Assembly (NCBI RefSeq): GCF_012933465.1
Contig: NZ_JABBND010000010.1
Span: 1-64,000, forward strand
Reading direction: 5' to 3'
DNA from: Actinomycetospora sp. TBRC 11914
GTDB taxonomy: Bacteria; Actinomycetota; Actinomycetes; Mycobacteriales; Pseudonocardiaceae
DNA length: 64,000 bases
Shown here: piece after piece, positions 29,333 to 37,614 of the stretch
Numbering within the stretch: position 1 is the first letter of the stretch
How the letters are laid out: each line of letters starts with the position of its first letter
Notes under the pieces: model-generated
The model's input: only the letters and a program-made list of their open reading frames with translations
Told to the model about the DNA's origin: nothing
Databases searched by the model: none
Position numbers and translations under genes: made by a program

Positions 29333-30163
29333 ATGCCTGAGGGCCACACGATCCGCCGCCTCGCGCGGTCGCACGTCCGTCGCTTCCGCGGCCACGAGGT
29401 CGCGGTGAGCTCACCGCAGGGGCGGTTCGCCGCGGGCGCCGAGCTCGTCGACGGCCGGGTGCTGCGGTCCGTCGACGCCCACGGCAAGCACCTGTTCCAC
29501 GTCTACGAGGACGACCTCGTCGTGCACGTCCACCTCGGCCTCTACGGGAAGTTCTCGCTCACCGCGATCCCCGGGGACGGCGCCGTCCCGGAGCCGGTCG
29601 GTCAGGTGCGGATGCGGATGGTGGGGAGCACCCACTACGCCGACCTGCGCGGTGCCACCGCCTGCGAGGTGCTCACCGAGGGCGAGGTGGCGGCCGTCCA
29701 CGAGCGTCTGGGCGCCGATCCGTTGCGTCCCGACGCCGACCCCGAGCAGGCCTGGCGGCGCCTCTCCCGGTCCCGCTCGCCCATCGCGACGCTGCTCATG
29801 GACCAGTCGGTGATCGCCGGCGTCGGCAACGTCTACCGCGCCGAGGTGCTCTTCCGGCACGGCATCGACCCGCTGGTCGCGGGCCGCGACCTGGGGCGGG
29901 CGCGGTTCGACGCGGTGTGGGACGACCTGGTCGACCTGCTCGCCGACGGCGTGCGCCGCGGCTCGATCGACACCCTGCGTCCGGAGCACGCCGACCTGCG
30001 CTGCCACCACCCCGCCCGACGGCACGACCGCACCTGCGGACGGCCCGTCTACGTCTACCGGCGGGCCGGACTGCCGTGCCTGCTGTGCGGCACCGAGATC
30101 GCGCGCCGCACCCACGCGGCCCGCAACCTCTTCTGGTGCCCGGTGTGCCAGAGCGCGACCTGA
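29333..30163 (+). CDS. nei: Fpg/Nei family DNA glycosylase (endonuclease VIII, Nei1-like)
   Basis: The 276-residue base-excision repair enzyme removes oxidised bases and nicks the abasic site. Catalytic Pro2-Glu3 begin the protein (MPEGHTIRR), Lys occurs in DAHGKHLFH (about residue 53), and the H2TH region contains DQSVIAGVGNVYRAE. A zinc finger ends the protein (CLLCGT then CPVCQ). GHTI after PE favours Nei over Fpg (MutM). It starts immediately after the rpiB palindrome with no conventional ribosome-binding site outside the hairpin. Position matches Rv2464c. Confidence 0.93.
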   Translation: MPEGHTIRRLARSHVRRFRGHEVAVSSPQGRFAAGAELVDGRVLRSVDAHGKHLFHVYEDDLVVHVHLGLYGKFSLTAIPGDGAVPEPVGQVRMRMVGSTHYADLRGATACEVLTEGEVAAVHERLGADPLRPDADPEQAWRRLSRSRSPIATLLMDQSVIAGVGNVYRAEVLFRHGIDPLVAGRDLGRARFDAVWDDLVDLLADGVRRGSIDTLRPEHADLRCHHPARRHDRTCGRPVYVYRRAGLPCLLCGTEIARRTHAARNLFWCPVCQSAT

Positions 30164-30186
30164 TCGAGGTGCTATAACGAGCAGGT

Positions 30187-30207
30187 CACTCGTCCGGGTG
30201 ACGAGTG
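30187..30207. promoter_or_regulatory. Small perfect hairpin before the Pro/Arg-rich membrane protein
   Basis: CACTCGTC and GACGAGTG form an 8-bp perfect stem around a 5-nt loop, shortly downstream of a -10-like TATAAC near 30174. It would lie in the 5' leader of the next gene. Confidence 0.4.
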
Positions 30208-30220
30208 AGGGAGGCGGCCG

Positions 30221-31582
30221 GTGCGCTCCGTGATCCTGCTGCGTTCGCGCCCGGGTCGACCCTGGTGGCAACTGACCACCCGCCCGACGACGGCGGCCGT
30301 GCTCGGCCTGGCGTCGCTCGTAGCGGCCGAGGCGCAGGTCCTGTTCTCCTCCTCGCCGACGCCCTGGTACCAGCTCGCGGTGGCGGGCTTCTGGGCGCTG
30401 GTCGGGCTCGCCTTCCTCGGCTCGGCGCTGGGGACCCGGGTGCGACGACGGCGGGCGGCCCGGGCCCGCGCCCGGGTGCCCGTCACGGAGATGCCGTTCG
30501 TGCCCGTGCCGGTCCGGCCGGCGCGCCCGCGGCGGCGGGAGGAGCCGTCGGAGGTGTCGGAGGTGTCGGAGGCGTCGGAGGCGTCGGGGCCGCCGGACGA
30601 GGCGACCCCGGAGCCGGAGACGGGGGAGCCCACCGACGACCTCGAGGACGCCGTCCGCACCGCCGTGAACCCGGTGGTGACCGAGGTGATCGCCCCCGCG
30701 GGCGGCTCGTCGCTGGCGGCCCGTCTGGCCACCCCGGCCCGTCCGGCGGAGCCCCCTCGCGTCCTGGCCGCGGCGGTCCCGCGGCCCCGGGCCACCCCGG
30801 CGCCGGCCGCCTCCGGGGAGCCGACGACGCAGCTGCCGCGCGACACGGTCCGGGACACCGGCCCCGACACCGGGACGGGGAGCCGCGGGCGGTACGCGGT
30901 GCGGGCGGTGCAGTCCGTGGAGCTCGCCGCCCGGGAGCTCCGCGAGGAGGCGGAGCGCGCCGCCGCCGAGCGCCCGCCCGCCGCAGAAGACCGGGCACCC
31001 CTGCGCGATGGTCGGGTCCGCGATCGCGGTGCCCACCGGGGTCGGCGCCGCGGCAAGAGCTCGGCCGCGTCGACTCCGGCTGCTCCGCCCCGGGCCGTCT
31101 CGACCGGGACCGCGTCGACCCCGGCCGCGCCGGACGGTGCGGTCCCGACCCCGCGTGGCGCGGTGGAGCCGCCGCGGCGCGCGGTCCGCGCGGACGTCGG
31201 TCCGCTACCGCCGTCGCGGGACAGCGACCGCGGTCGGGGCTCCCGTCGCCCCGTCGACGAGCGCCCGACCGGTCACCGCCCGCCCCGGAGCGGGACCCCG
31301 GTGCGGGCGACCGAGCCGTCCGAGCCGGCGACCCCGCCGACCGGCAGCCGGCTGAGCTTCGGCCGCTCCCCGGAGCCCGAGCGACGGCCCGCGGCCACCC
31401 GTCGTCGTGCCGAGCCGTGGGCGCCGGAGCCGCGCGACCCGTCGTCGGACGGCCGCCCCGCCGCGCTCCGCCCCGCCGCGGCCCGCCCCGCCGACACCGG
31501 TCGCCACGCCAAGGCCGGGGCTCCCGAGCGGCCGGCCCTGCCCGACCCCGCCGAACCCCGGGCCCGGCACGCCGCCCGGTGA
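30221..31582 (+). CDS. Hypothetical protein with two N-terminal membrane helices and a disordered Pro/Arg-rich region
   Basis: I do not recognise a family. The 453 residues begin with two hydrophobic helices at about residues 24-42 and 48-72. About 370 residues rich in Pro, Ala, Arg and Glu follow and are probably disordered and cytoplasmic. A short Ser-Glu-Val repeat occurs near residues 108-122. GTG has GGGAGG 6 nt upstream, which supports real translation. It is the first gene past nei that is absent from the remembered M. tuberculosis order. A large palindrome follows. Confidence 0.6.
   Translation: MRSVILLRSRPGRPWWQLTTRPTTAAVLGLASLVAAEAQVLFSSSPTPWYQLAVAGFWALVGLAFLGSALGTRVRRRRAARARARVPVTEMPFVPVPVRPARPRRREEPSEVSEVSEASEASGPPDEATPEPETGEPTDDLEDAVRTAVNPVVTEVIAPAGGSSLAARLATPARPAEPPRVLAAAVPRPRATPAPAASGEPTTQLPRDTVRDTGPDTGTGSRGRYAVRAVQSVELAARELREEAERAAAERPPAAEDRAPLRDGRVRDRGAHRGRRRGKSSAASTPAAPPRAVSTGTASTPAAPDGAVPTPRGAVEPPRRAVRADVGPLPPSRDSDRGRGSRRPVDERPTGHRPPRSGTPVRATEPSEPATPPTGSRLSFGRSPEPERRPAATRRRAEPWAPEPRDPSSDGRPAALRPAAARPADTGRHAKAGAPERPALPDPAEPRARHAAR
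30542..30586. repeat. 9-bp tandem repeat in the Pro/Arg-rich protein
   Basis: Five near-identical 9-bp units (gaggtgtcg, gaggcgtcg) encode Ser-Glu-Val/Ala repeats in the disordered region. Confidence 0.8.
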
Positions 31583-31601
31583 GCCCGCGGTCGTCGTCGC
31601 C

Positions 31602-31661
31602 AGGCAGTTGATCACGAATACCGGCACACGGTGATGTGCCGGTTCCCATGATCGACTGCCT
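31602..31661. repeat. 60-bp imperfect palindrome
   Basis: AGGCAGT pairs with ACTGCCT at the ends, GATCA with TGATC inside, and ACCGGCACA with TGTGCCGGT around a 6-nt centre. It lies 20 nt after the preceding stop and could be a terminator. It is unrelated in sequence to the 40-bp palindromes. Confidence 0.65.
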
Positions 31662-31767
31662 AGGGTCGGCGGACCGTATCCCCTGCGGCGCGATGGATCT
31701 CGGTGGACAGCGCCGTTACGGTAGCTCCGGACGAAGCGGACACGAAGCGGCCAGGGCGGGGGCGACC

Positions 31768-31926
31768 ATGGCGGACCCGGAACGGCGGATCCTGGACCGG
31801 ACGTTCGACTCGCCACCGATCCCCGGCAAGGCCCCGTGGTGGAGCCGTGGCGTGACCCCCGCGATCACCGTCGTGGTGCTGGTCGCGTTCGTGCTGTCGC
31901 TCCTGGCGCTCGCCCTCCTCTACTGA
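31768..31926 (+). CDS. Small single-pass membrane protein
   Basis: This 52-residue protein starts MADPERRILDRTFDSPP and ends with one hydrophobic helix (residues 31-51). The ATG is chosen as the last one before the coding-like stretch; there is no strong ribosome-binding site. It sits 2 nt upstream of the MmcQ/YjbR-like gene and is probably co-transcribed with it. No family is recognised. Confidence 0.5.
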   Translation: MADPERRILDRTFDSPPIPGKAPWWSRGVTPAITVVVLVAFVLSLLALALLY

Positions 31927-31928
31927 CC

Positions 31929-32309
31929 GTGCCCGACGCCGAGCAGATCCTCGCCGCCGTGCGGGCGGCGTGCCTGGCGCTGCCCGAGGTGGTCGAGCGC
32001 CCGAGCCACGGGTCGCCGGCGTGGTTCGTGCGCGGGAAGAAGACGTTCGTCGTGTTCGCCGACCACCACCACGGCGACCCGCACACCGCGATCTGGGCCG
32101 CCGCCCCGCCCGGGGTCGCCGCCGAGCTGGTCGCGGCGGAGCCCGCACGGTTCTTCGTCCCGCCCTACGTCGGGCACCGCGGGTGGCTGGGCCTGCGCCT
32201 GGACCTCGCGGGCGAGGACGCGCTCGACGGGACCGAGCTGCGCGGGATCGCCGTGGACGCCTGGCGGACGGTGGCCCCCACGACGCTCCTCCGGCTCCTC
32301 GACGCCTGA
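31929..32309 (+). CDS. MmcQ/YjbR (DUF419) family protein
   Basis: The 126-residue protein matches the small MmcQ/YjbR fold: an N-terminal helix with ALPEVVERPSHGSPAWFVRGKKTFV and a C-terminal VGHRGWLGLRLD stretch with the AWRTVAPTTLL ending. These are double-wing-like proteins found across bacteria; a DNA-binding role has been proposed but not proven. The GTG lies just after the small membrane gene. Its end is 4 nt from the convergent transporter gene, leaving no room for a separate terminator. Confidence 0.85.
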   Translation: MPDAEQILAAVRAACLALPEVVERPSHGSPAWFVRGKKTFVVFADHHHGDPHTAIWAAAPPGVAAELVAAEPARFFVPPYVGHRGWLGLRLDLAGEDALDGTELRGIAVDAWRTVAPTTLLRLLDA

Positions 32310-32313
32310 CGGT

Positions 32314-33957
32314 TCAGCGCGCCGCCGCCTCCTCCGGGAGGTCACCGCGGTCCTCGTCGGCCTCGGCGCGCAGCCGGCGGACCATCTCGGGGCGGGCCGT
32401 CATGTAGGCCGTCCCGCTGCGCGCGCCCCACACGTAGATCGCGAGCGAGAAGGCGGCGACGACGACCGAGTCCCACGGCGCCCCGAGCACGTGCGCCCCG
32501 CCGAAGCTGCCCAGCGCGGAGAGGACCGTCAGCCCGATCAGGTAGACGACGAGCCACGTCCCGCCGACGAGCTCCGAGACGGCCCGCCCCGACCGGAGCC
32601 ACACCACCGCGTACCAGACGATCCCGACCGCGATGATCGCCATCGCGATCGACAGCTTCGACCAGGACGTCCAGAACACCACCAGCGAGGAGACGACGAA
32701 CGCCACCGGCGCGATCACCGTCATGCCGCGCAGCCGGGTGTCGGTGCGGGTCAGCCCGGAGGCGCGGAACGCGATCAGCGAGACCGCGCCGATCTGGAAG
32801 GTGAAGGCCGCGATCGAGCCGGTCACCGAGATGATCGAGTGCCAGCTCGGCAGCGGCAGCAGGTACGCGAGCCCGACGACGAAGTTCAGCACCAGCGCGC
32901 GCGCCGGGATGCCGCGCCTGTTCAGCGCCGTCAGCGACCTCGGGAAGAAGCCGTTCTTGGCCAGCCCGAACACGTTGCGCGAGTTCGAGGCGGTGTAGAC
33001 GATGCCCGACCCCGACGGCGAGAGCATCGAGTCGGCGATGAGCGTCCACGAGAGCCAGGACAGGCCGAGGACCATCGCGAGGTTCGCGAACGGCGAGTCG
33101 AAGTTGACCCCGTGCCACCCGTTCCCGAGCAGCGAGGCGGGCACCGCGCCGAGGAACGCGAGCTGCAGCGCGAGGTAGAGCACGATCGTGATGACGATGG
33201 TGGCGATGAGGGCCCGCGGCACGGTGTGGCGGGGATCGCGGGCCTCGCCGGAGAGCTCGATGACGTTGCGGAAGCCGGTGTAGGCGAACACCATCCCGGC
33301 CGTCGCGATCGTCGAGAGCGCCGCCTCCCAGCCGTACGGGGCGTACCCGCCGTGGTCGGTGAGGTTCGACGAGTCGAAGCCGGACGCGATCAGCAGCACC
33401 ACGGTCGCTGTCGGGATCAGGACCTTGATGGCGGTGACGACCGTGTTCGAGCGGGCGAACAGCAGCACGCCGAACCAGTTCAGGGCCACGAAGACGGCCA
33501 TGAGGGCGACCGCGATGAGGATGCCGAGGCCGGTCAGCGAGGCCCCGTCGTACACGCCGGGCAGGTAGCTCGCCGCGTACTGGACGACGCCGGCGGCCTC
33601 GGTGGGCGGGTTGCCGACGTAGCTGATCCACATCGCCCAACCGACGATGCCCGCGGTCAGCCCGCCGTGGGAGTACATCGGGTAGCGCACGAGGCCGCCC
33701 GACTCCGGCTTCGCCATCCCGAGCTCGGCGAACACCAGCGCCACGAGCAGCATCAGCGCCCCACCGATGACCCAGGCCAGCATGGCCGCGGGCCCGGCGT
33801 CCTGGGCGGCGTACATCGAGGAGAACAGCCAGCCCGACCCGATGACGCTGCCCAGCCCCGCCGCGAGCAGCGACCAGAAGCCGAGGGCCTTGTGCAGCCC
33901 GGCGTCGGGCCGCCGGTCACCGGTGGCCGATGCCGGCGCGGCGCTCGTGTCCGTCAT
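32314..33957 (-). CDS. APC superfamily amino acid permease
   Basis: The 547-residue integral membrane protein has about 12-14 hydrophobic helices. The first carries the APC signature LGFWSLLAAGLGSVIGSGWLFS, in which the unwound Gly-rich segment binds substrate, and AELGMAKPESGGLVRYP follows in helix 2-3. It imports or exchanges an amino acid or amine that cannot be specified. The ATG has AGGAG 5 nt upstream. It is followed downstream only by the convergent MmcQ gene, so it appears to be a single-gene unit. Confidence 0.9.
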   Translation of the reverse strand: MTDTSAAPASATGDRRPDAGLHKALGFWSLLAAGLGSVIGSGWLFSSMYAAQDAGPAAMLAWVIGGALMLLVALVFAELGMAKPESGGLVRYPMYSHGGLTAGIVGWAMWISYVGNPPTEAAGVVQYAASYLPGVYDGASLTGLGILIAVALMAVFVALNWFGVLLFARSNTVVTAIKVLIPTATVVLLIASGFDSSNLTDHGGYAPYGWEAALSTIATAGMVFAYTGFRNVIELSGEARDPRHTVPRALIATIVITIVLYLALQLAFLGAVPASLLGNGWHGVNFDSPFANLAMVLGLSWLSWTLIADSMLSPSGSGIVYTASNSRNVFGLAKNGFFPRSLTALNRRGIPARALVLNFVVGLAYLLPLPSWHSIISVTGSIAAFTFQIGAVSLIAFRASGLTRTDTRLRGMTVIAPVAFVVSSLVVFWTSWSKLSIAMAIIAVGIVWYAVVWLRSGRAVSELVGGTWLVVYLIGLTVLSALGSFGGAHVLGAPWDSVVVAAFSLAIYVWGARSGTAYMTARPEMVRRLRAEADEDRGDLPEEAAAR

Positions 33958-34072
33958 GCTGCTCCTCGCCACGGTGTGCTCACGGATACTTCGGATCTCA
34001 CTACCCGCTCGGGGACCGGGGTTCACGCCGAGCTGACGAGTCGTCGACGCATCGTGACGTGCGCCGCGCGCG

Positions 34073-35083
34073 TCAGGCCCCGAAGAGCGGGGCGAGCAGC
34101 CGGCCGAGGGCGGAGCGCTGGGCCGCGGACGGGCCTGGTGTGGACTGGCCCGGCGTGGACGGGCCCGGCGTGGACGGGGTGGGCGCGGACGGAGTGGGCG
34201 CGGACCGGGTCGCGGCCTGGTGGGCGGCCGGTGCCGGGGCCGGCTCCAGCGCGGCGGCGACGAGCCGGGCGAGGGCGGCCTGGCCGTCGGCGTTCGGCGC
34301 GCCCGCCCGCAGCGGGTCGGGCCCGGCGAACGGCGTGATCCAGGGCTGCCGGGCGCAGGCGCTGTGGGCGACGAAGGCCGGGCGGGCGTCCACGACGACG
34401 GCCCCGGCGGCCCGGCCGCGGTCGGTGAGGATCCCGTCGAGGCGGGCGACCGCGGCGTCGACCCGGCGGGCGGCCGTGGCGTCGGCGGCACCCGCGGCGC
34501 AGGGGAGGCCCTCGGAGAGGCGCGGGTAGGTCGTCACGACGAGGCGGGCGGCCGGGGCCCGACGGTGGATGTCGGCCAGCGAGGCGTCGAGGGCGCCGCC
34601 CAGGCTGTCGAGGGCGTGGCCGGTGCGGGCGGCCGCGGCCTCGCACGCGGCGGGAGTGCTGCCCGTGGCGCACGCCCCGACGAGCTGGCCGAGCCCGGTG
34701 GCGTCGGCGCCGACGGTGATCGCCACGCGCGTGACGCCTGGGGCCAGCGCGGCGAACTGGGTGTTCGCCCCGCCGGTGGTCGAGGCGCACGCGCGGCTGG
34801 TCCAGGCCTGCGGGGCGAGGCGCGGACCGACCCGGGCCGGGTACGACGTGGTCGTGCGCCGGCAGGACGTCCCGTCGGCGCCGGTCGGGTCGACGAGGGG
34901 GTCGCCGCCCGCCGCGGTCCCGGCGGCCCAGGAGTCGCCGAGCGCCACGAACGTCACCGGTCCGTCGGCCCGCGGCGCCGCATCCGCCGTCCGGCTGACG
35001 GCGGTGACCGTGAGGGCCGTGAGGGTGACGGCCGTGACCGTCAGGCACAGCGCGACCACGGCGGCGCGGCGGGACCGTCGCAC
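34073..35083 (-). CDS. Exported SGNH/GDSL hydrolase-like protein, active site incomplete
   Basis: The 336-residue protein has a signal peptide (RRSRRAAVVALCLTVTAVTL, cleavage near the ADAAP region) and block I of the SGNH family (VALGDSWAAG). The block III asparagine motif reads VGADATG instead of GGND. The C-terminal catalytic His is absent: GAPNADGQAAL stands where HPNxxG is usual. The six or so cysteines fit the extracellular actinobacterial group. The tail is a Pro/Thr/Ser repeat. GAGGAG precedes the GTG start. It may be inactive or use altered catalysis. Confidence 0.75.
   Translation of the reverse strand: MRRSRRAAVVALCLTVTAVTLTALTVTAVSRTADAAPRADGPVTFVALGDSWAAGTAAGGDPLVDPTGADGTSCRRTTTSYPARVGPRLAPQAWTSRACASTTGGANTQFAALAPGVTRVAITVGADATGLGQLVGACATGSTPAACEAAAARTGHALDSLGGALDASLADIHRRAPAARLVVTTYPRLSEGLPCAAGAADATAARRVDAAVARLDGILTDRGRAAGAVVVDARPAFVAHSACARQPWITPFAGPDPLRAGAPNADGQAALARLVAAALEPAPAPAAHQAATRSAPTPSAPTPSTPGPSTPGQSTPGPSAAQRSALGRLLAPLFGA
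34128..34210. repeat. 15-bp-type tandem repeat encoding a Pro/Thr/Ser tail
   Basis: Imperfect units such as gcgtggacgggcccg recur across this stretch and encode STPGP/SAPTP repeats near the C-terminus of the SGNH-like protein, typical of a linker or wall-spanning tail. Confidence 0.7.
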
Positions 35084-35180
35084 GATGACTCCTCGGACGA
35101 TCGCTCGATGGGACGTCGAGTGTTGTCGTCCGGGGAGCCCCGCAGAAGATCCGTCCTTCGATCGGGTGCGCTCCGCGCCG

Positions 35181-35220
35181 GTGAGCGGAAAGTGCCGCCA
35201 CACCGGCACTTCCTGCTCAC
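35181..35220. repeat. 40-bp imperfect palindrome, family C copy 2, overlapping a stop codon
   Basis: Arm GTGAGCGGAAAGTGCCGCC pairs with 35202-35220 at 15 of 19 positions around an AC centre. On the minus strand, bases 2-4 are the TGA stop of the Rieske gene. It separates that gene from the SGNH-like gene downstream. Confidence 0.75.
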
Positions 35221-36410
35221 GAGGCCGCAGGCCACCGGCCGAGGTACCAGTCCAGGAACGACGCCACCGAGCCCTCGACCACCGGTGAGAGCGGGCCCGG
35301 TCGGTAGCCGCGCGACGCCACCCCGGCGTAGGTCGCCTCGCAGAGCGCCCAGTCCTGCTCCGAGGTCGCCCGCCACACCGCCGTGAGCGCGTCCACGCGC
35401 GCGTCGTCGAGCCGGGCGTCGGCGTGGACGAGGAAGCAGACCTCGACGTCGGTGGTCCCGGCGTCGACCGGGGTGAGCCGGGTCGTCATCGCGTAGTCGG
35501 CGTTGGCGTGCGCCCAGAGGTTGGGCAGGCCCACCACCCGCAGCGACCCGACGTCGGGGTCGGGCAGCGTCCCCATCACGCGCCCGACGAGCCGGCCGTC
35601 GAGGGTCTCCGTCGTGAAGCCCTCGCGCAGCGGCAGCCGCGTGAAGCGGTACCAGGACCCGCCCGGGAAGCTGACGTCGTCGGTGGCCAGCCCGCGGGCC
35701 CGCCACCGGGCGCGGGCCTGGGCGACGGCGGTGTCGTAGCGCGGGTTCGGCCGCACGTCGCCGTGGGTGCCGTGCTCGAAGTTCGACAGCGAGAACTCGG
35801 GGTGGCTCCCGCGGCAGTGGTAGCACTCGCGGTTGTTCTCGACGAGCGTCTTCCAGTTCGCGGCCACCCGGTAGTGGTCGCGGGCGACGATCACCGCGTC
35901 GTCCAGCCCGTGCGGGCCGAGGTGGCGCGCCGCCGCGTCGGCGAACCCGTCGAACTCGGGAGCGTCGTCGGGCGTCGCGGCGAGGCAGACGAACACCAGC
36001 CCGGCGATCTCCCGAACCGCAGCCGGGGCGAGCCGCACGCCCGCCGTCGTACTCTGCTCATCCCAGAACGTGTCGCCCATCAGCCGCGCCGAGCGCAGGC
36101 AGCCGTCCAGCCCGTAGACCCACTGGTGATAGGGGCAGACGAACGCTTTCGCGGTGCCCCGCTCCGTCGTCGTCACCCGCGATCCGCGGTGGGCGCAGAC
36201 GTCGTGGTGGGCCTGCAGCGTGCCGTCGACGTCGCGCACGACGATCACCTGGTCGCGCCCGAGGGCGACGCGGAACCAGTCGCCCGGTCCGAGCTCGCAG
36301 GAGTGTCCCGCGAACGTCCAGCCGCGGGCGAAGACGTGCTCGAGGTCGTCGGCGAACACACCCGGGTCGGTGTAGGCGCCCTGGGGGAGCGTCCAGCGGA
36401 GCTCAGACAT
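35217..36410 (-). CDS. Rieske [2Fe-2S] aromatic ring-hydroxylating-type oxygenase, alpha subunit
   Basis: The 397-residue protein has a Rieske cluster site (Cys72, His74 in CAHRG; Cys92, His95 in CPYHQW) and the mononuclear iron site NNRECYHCRGSHPEFS near residue 205. The NREC-H pattern resembles the quaternary-ammonium demethylases of the GbcA type more than aromatic dioxygenases, which would fit the N-methyl amino-acid oxidase encoded just upstream. The ATG overlaps that gene's end by 8 nt. No reductase gene is next to it, so electron supply must come from elsewhere. Confidence 0.88.
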   Translation of the reverse strand: MSELRWTLPQGAYTDPGVFADDLEHVFARGWTFAGHSCELGPGDWFRVALGRDQVIVVRDVDGTLQAHHDVCAHRGSRVTTTERGTAKAFVCPYHQWVYGLDGCLRSARLMGDTFWDEQSTTAGVRLAPAAVREIAGLVFVCLAATPDDAPEFDGFADAAARHLGPHGLDDAVIVARDHYRVAANWKTLVENNRECYHCRGSHPEFSLSNFEHGTHGDVRPNPRYDTAVAQARARWRARGLATDDVSFPGGSWYRFTRLPLREGFTTETLDGRLVGRVMGTLPDPDVGSLRVVGLPNLWAHANADYAMTTRLTPVDAGTTDVEVCFLVHADARLDDARVDALTAVWRATSEQDWALCEATYAGVASRGYRPGPLSPVVEGSVASFLDWYLGRWPAAS

Positions 36411-37599
36411 GGAACCGGCGCTCGAACTCGGGGTCGAGCAGCGCCGGACGGTCGAGGGTGAAGGTGTCGATGGGGTGCCGTGACCGGCCGGCCGTCGCGA
36501 GCTCGGCGAGGATCCGGCCGATCAGCGAGGCGAACTTGTAGGCGTGGCCCGCCCCGACCGCCACGTGCACGTTCGGCGCCTCGGGCACGGTGTCGATGAC
36601 GAAGTGCTGGTCCGGCGGGATCGTGTAGAGGCAGGTCTTGGTGTAGAGCTCGGGGCCGCCGAAGCCGGGGACGTGGTCGGCCAGGAACTCCTCCTGGCGC
36701 TTGCGGCGCAGCGGGTCGGCCTCGAAGGTCCGCGAGTCGGCGGTGACCTCGTGCCCGCCCATGTGCTGCCCGAGCTTCGTCGCGACCTCGCCGTAGACCG
36801 GGAAGCCGTAGAAGTTCTCGGTGCCGTGCCACATGAACACCGGGAAGTTCTCGGGGGAGAAGTCGAGCAGGTTCGGGGTGGCGTAGTAGGTGACCTGCTC
36901 CTGGAGCACCGTGAGCGGCAGCTCGCGCCCGACGCCCTCGAGGACCTCGTTGGTCCGCGCGTCGGCGGTGACGACGACCTGCTCGGCGCGGTAGACCTCG
37001 TCGTCGGTGACGACCTCGACGCCGTCGCGGGTGGGGTGCAGCGCGCGGACCGGGGTGTCCTGCTCGACGACGGCGCCGTGGCCGCGGGCGAGGGCGACGT
37101 GGGTGGCGTTCGCGCGACGGGCGTCGACGATGCCGGAGCGCTGCTGGTAGATGGCCTGCTCGGTGCCGGTGAGCCGGAACTGGGGCCAGCGGGCCGTCAC
37201 CGCCTTCGCGTCCAGCTCCTCGATCGGCACGCCGTGTCGGGCCGCGACCGCGCGGTAGCCGTCCATGTTGCGCGTGCCGGTGTCCGTCGCGGATCGCGCG
37301 TCGACGTCCTCGATGACGAGCCCGCCGGTCTCGGTGACCAGGCGCTGGCCGGACACCCGCTCGACGTCGTGCCACGTGTCGTAGGCCGCGGGGGCCAGGG
37401 CGGCGTAGGCGTCCTGGTGCTGGGCGTAGCGGATGATGCGGCTGTGGTCCTGGCTGGCGCCGCGGTCGTGGCCGAGGTGGTGGGCCTCGAGGCCGAGGAC
37501 GGCGCCGTCCCGGCTGCCCGCGGCGCGCGCGAGCCAGTAGAGGGCGGCGGACCCGAGGCCGCCGCACCCGACGACGACGTAGCGGTGGTCGCGATTCAT
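36403..37599 (-). CDS. FAD-dependent N-methyl amino acid oxidase (MSOX/MTOX family)
   Basis: The 398-residue flavoenzyme starts with a dinucleotide fold (VVGCGGLGSAALYW). It contains the R-IIRYAQHQD segment and the covalent-flavin region KTCLYTIPPDQHFVID near residue 320, as in monomeric sarcosine oxidase and N-methyltryptophan oxidase. It would oxidatively remove an N-methyl group, giving formaldehyde and hydrogen peroxide. It is the first gene of an operon with the Rieske oxygenase. Three CCCTGATCGG repeats lie directly upstream. Together the two enzymes suggest stepwise demethylation of a methylated amine; the compound is unknown. Confidence 0.9.
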   Translation of the reverse strand: MNRDHRYVVVGCGGLGSAALYWLARAAGSRDGAVLGLEAHHLGHDRGASQDHSRIIRYAQHQDAYAALAPAAYDTWHDVERVSGQRLVTETGGLVIEDVDARSATDTGTRNMDGYRAVAARHGVPIEELDAKAVTARWPQFRLTGTEQAIYQQRSGIVDARRANATHVALARGHGAVVEQDTPVRALHPTRDGVEVVTDDEVYRAEQVVVTADARTNEVLEGVGRELPLTVLQEQVTYYATPNLLDFSPENFPVFMWHGTENFYGFPVYGEVATKLGQHMGGHEVTADSRTFEADPLRRKRQEEFLADHVPGFGGPELYTKTCLYTIPPDQHFVIDTVPEAPNVHVAVGAGHAYKFASLIGRILAELATAGRSRHPIDTFTLDRPALLDPEFERRFHV

Positions 37600-37614
37600 C
37601 TGGGCGGACGCGCT

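Noticed and set aside
30221-31582. Pro/Arg-rich frame dismissed as a shadow
   Set aside because: I kept it as a gene because it has two real membrane helices at the start and a good ribosome-binding site; opposing frames lack these.
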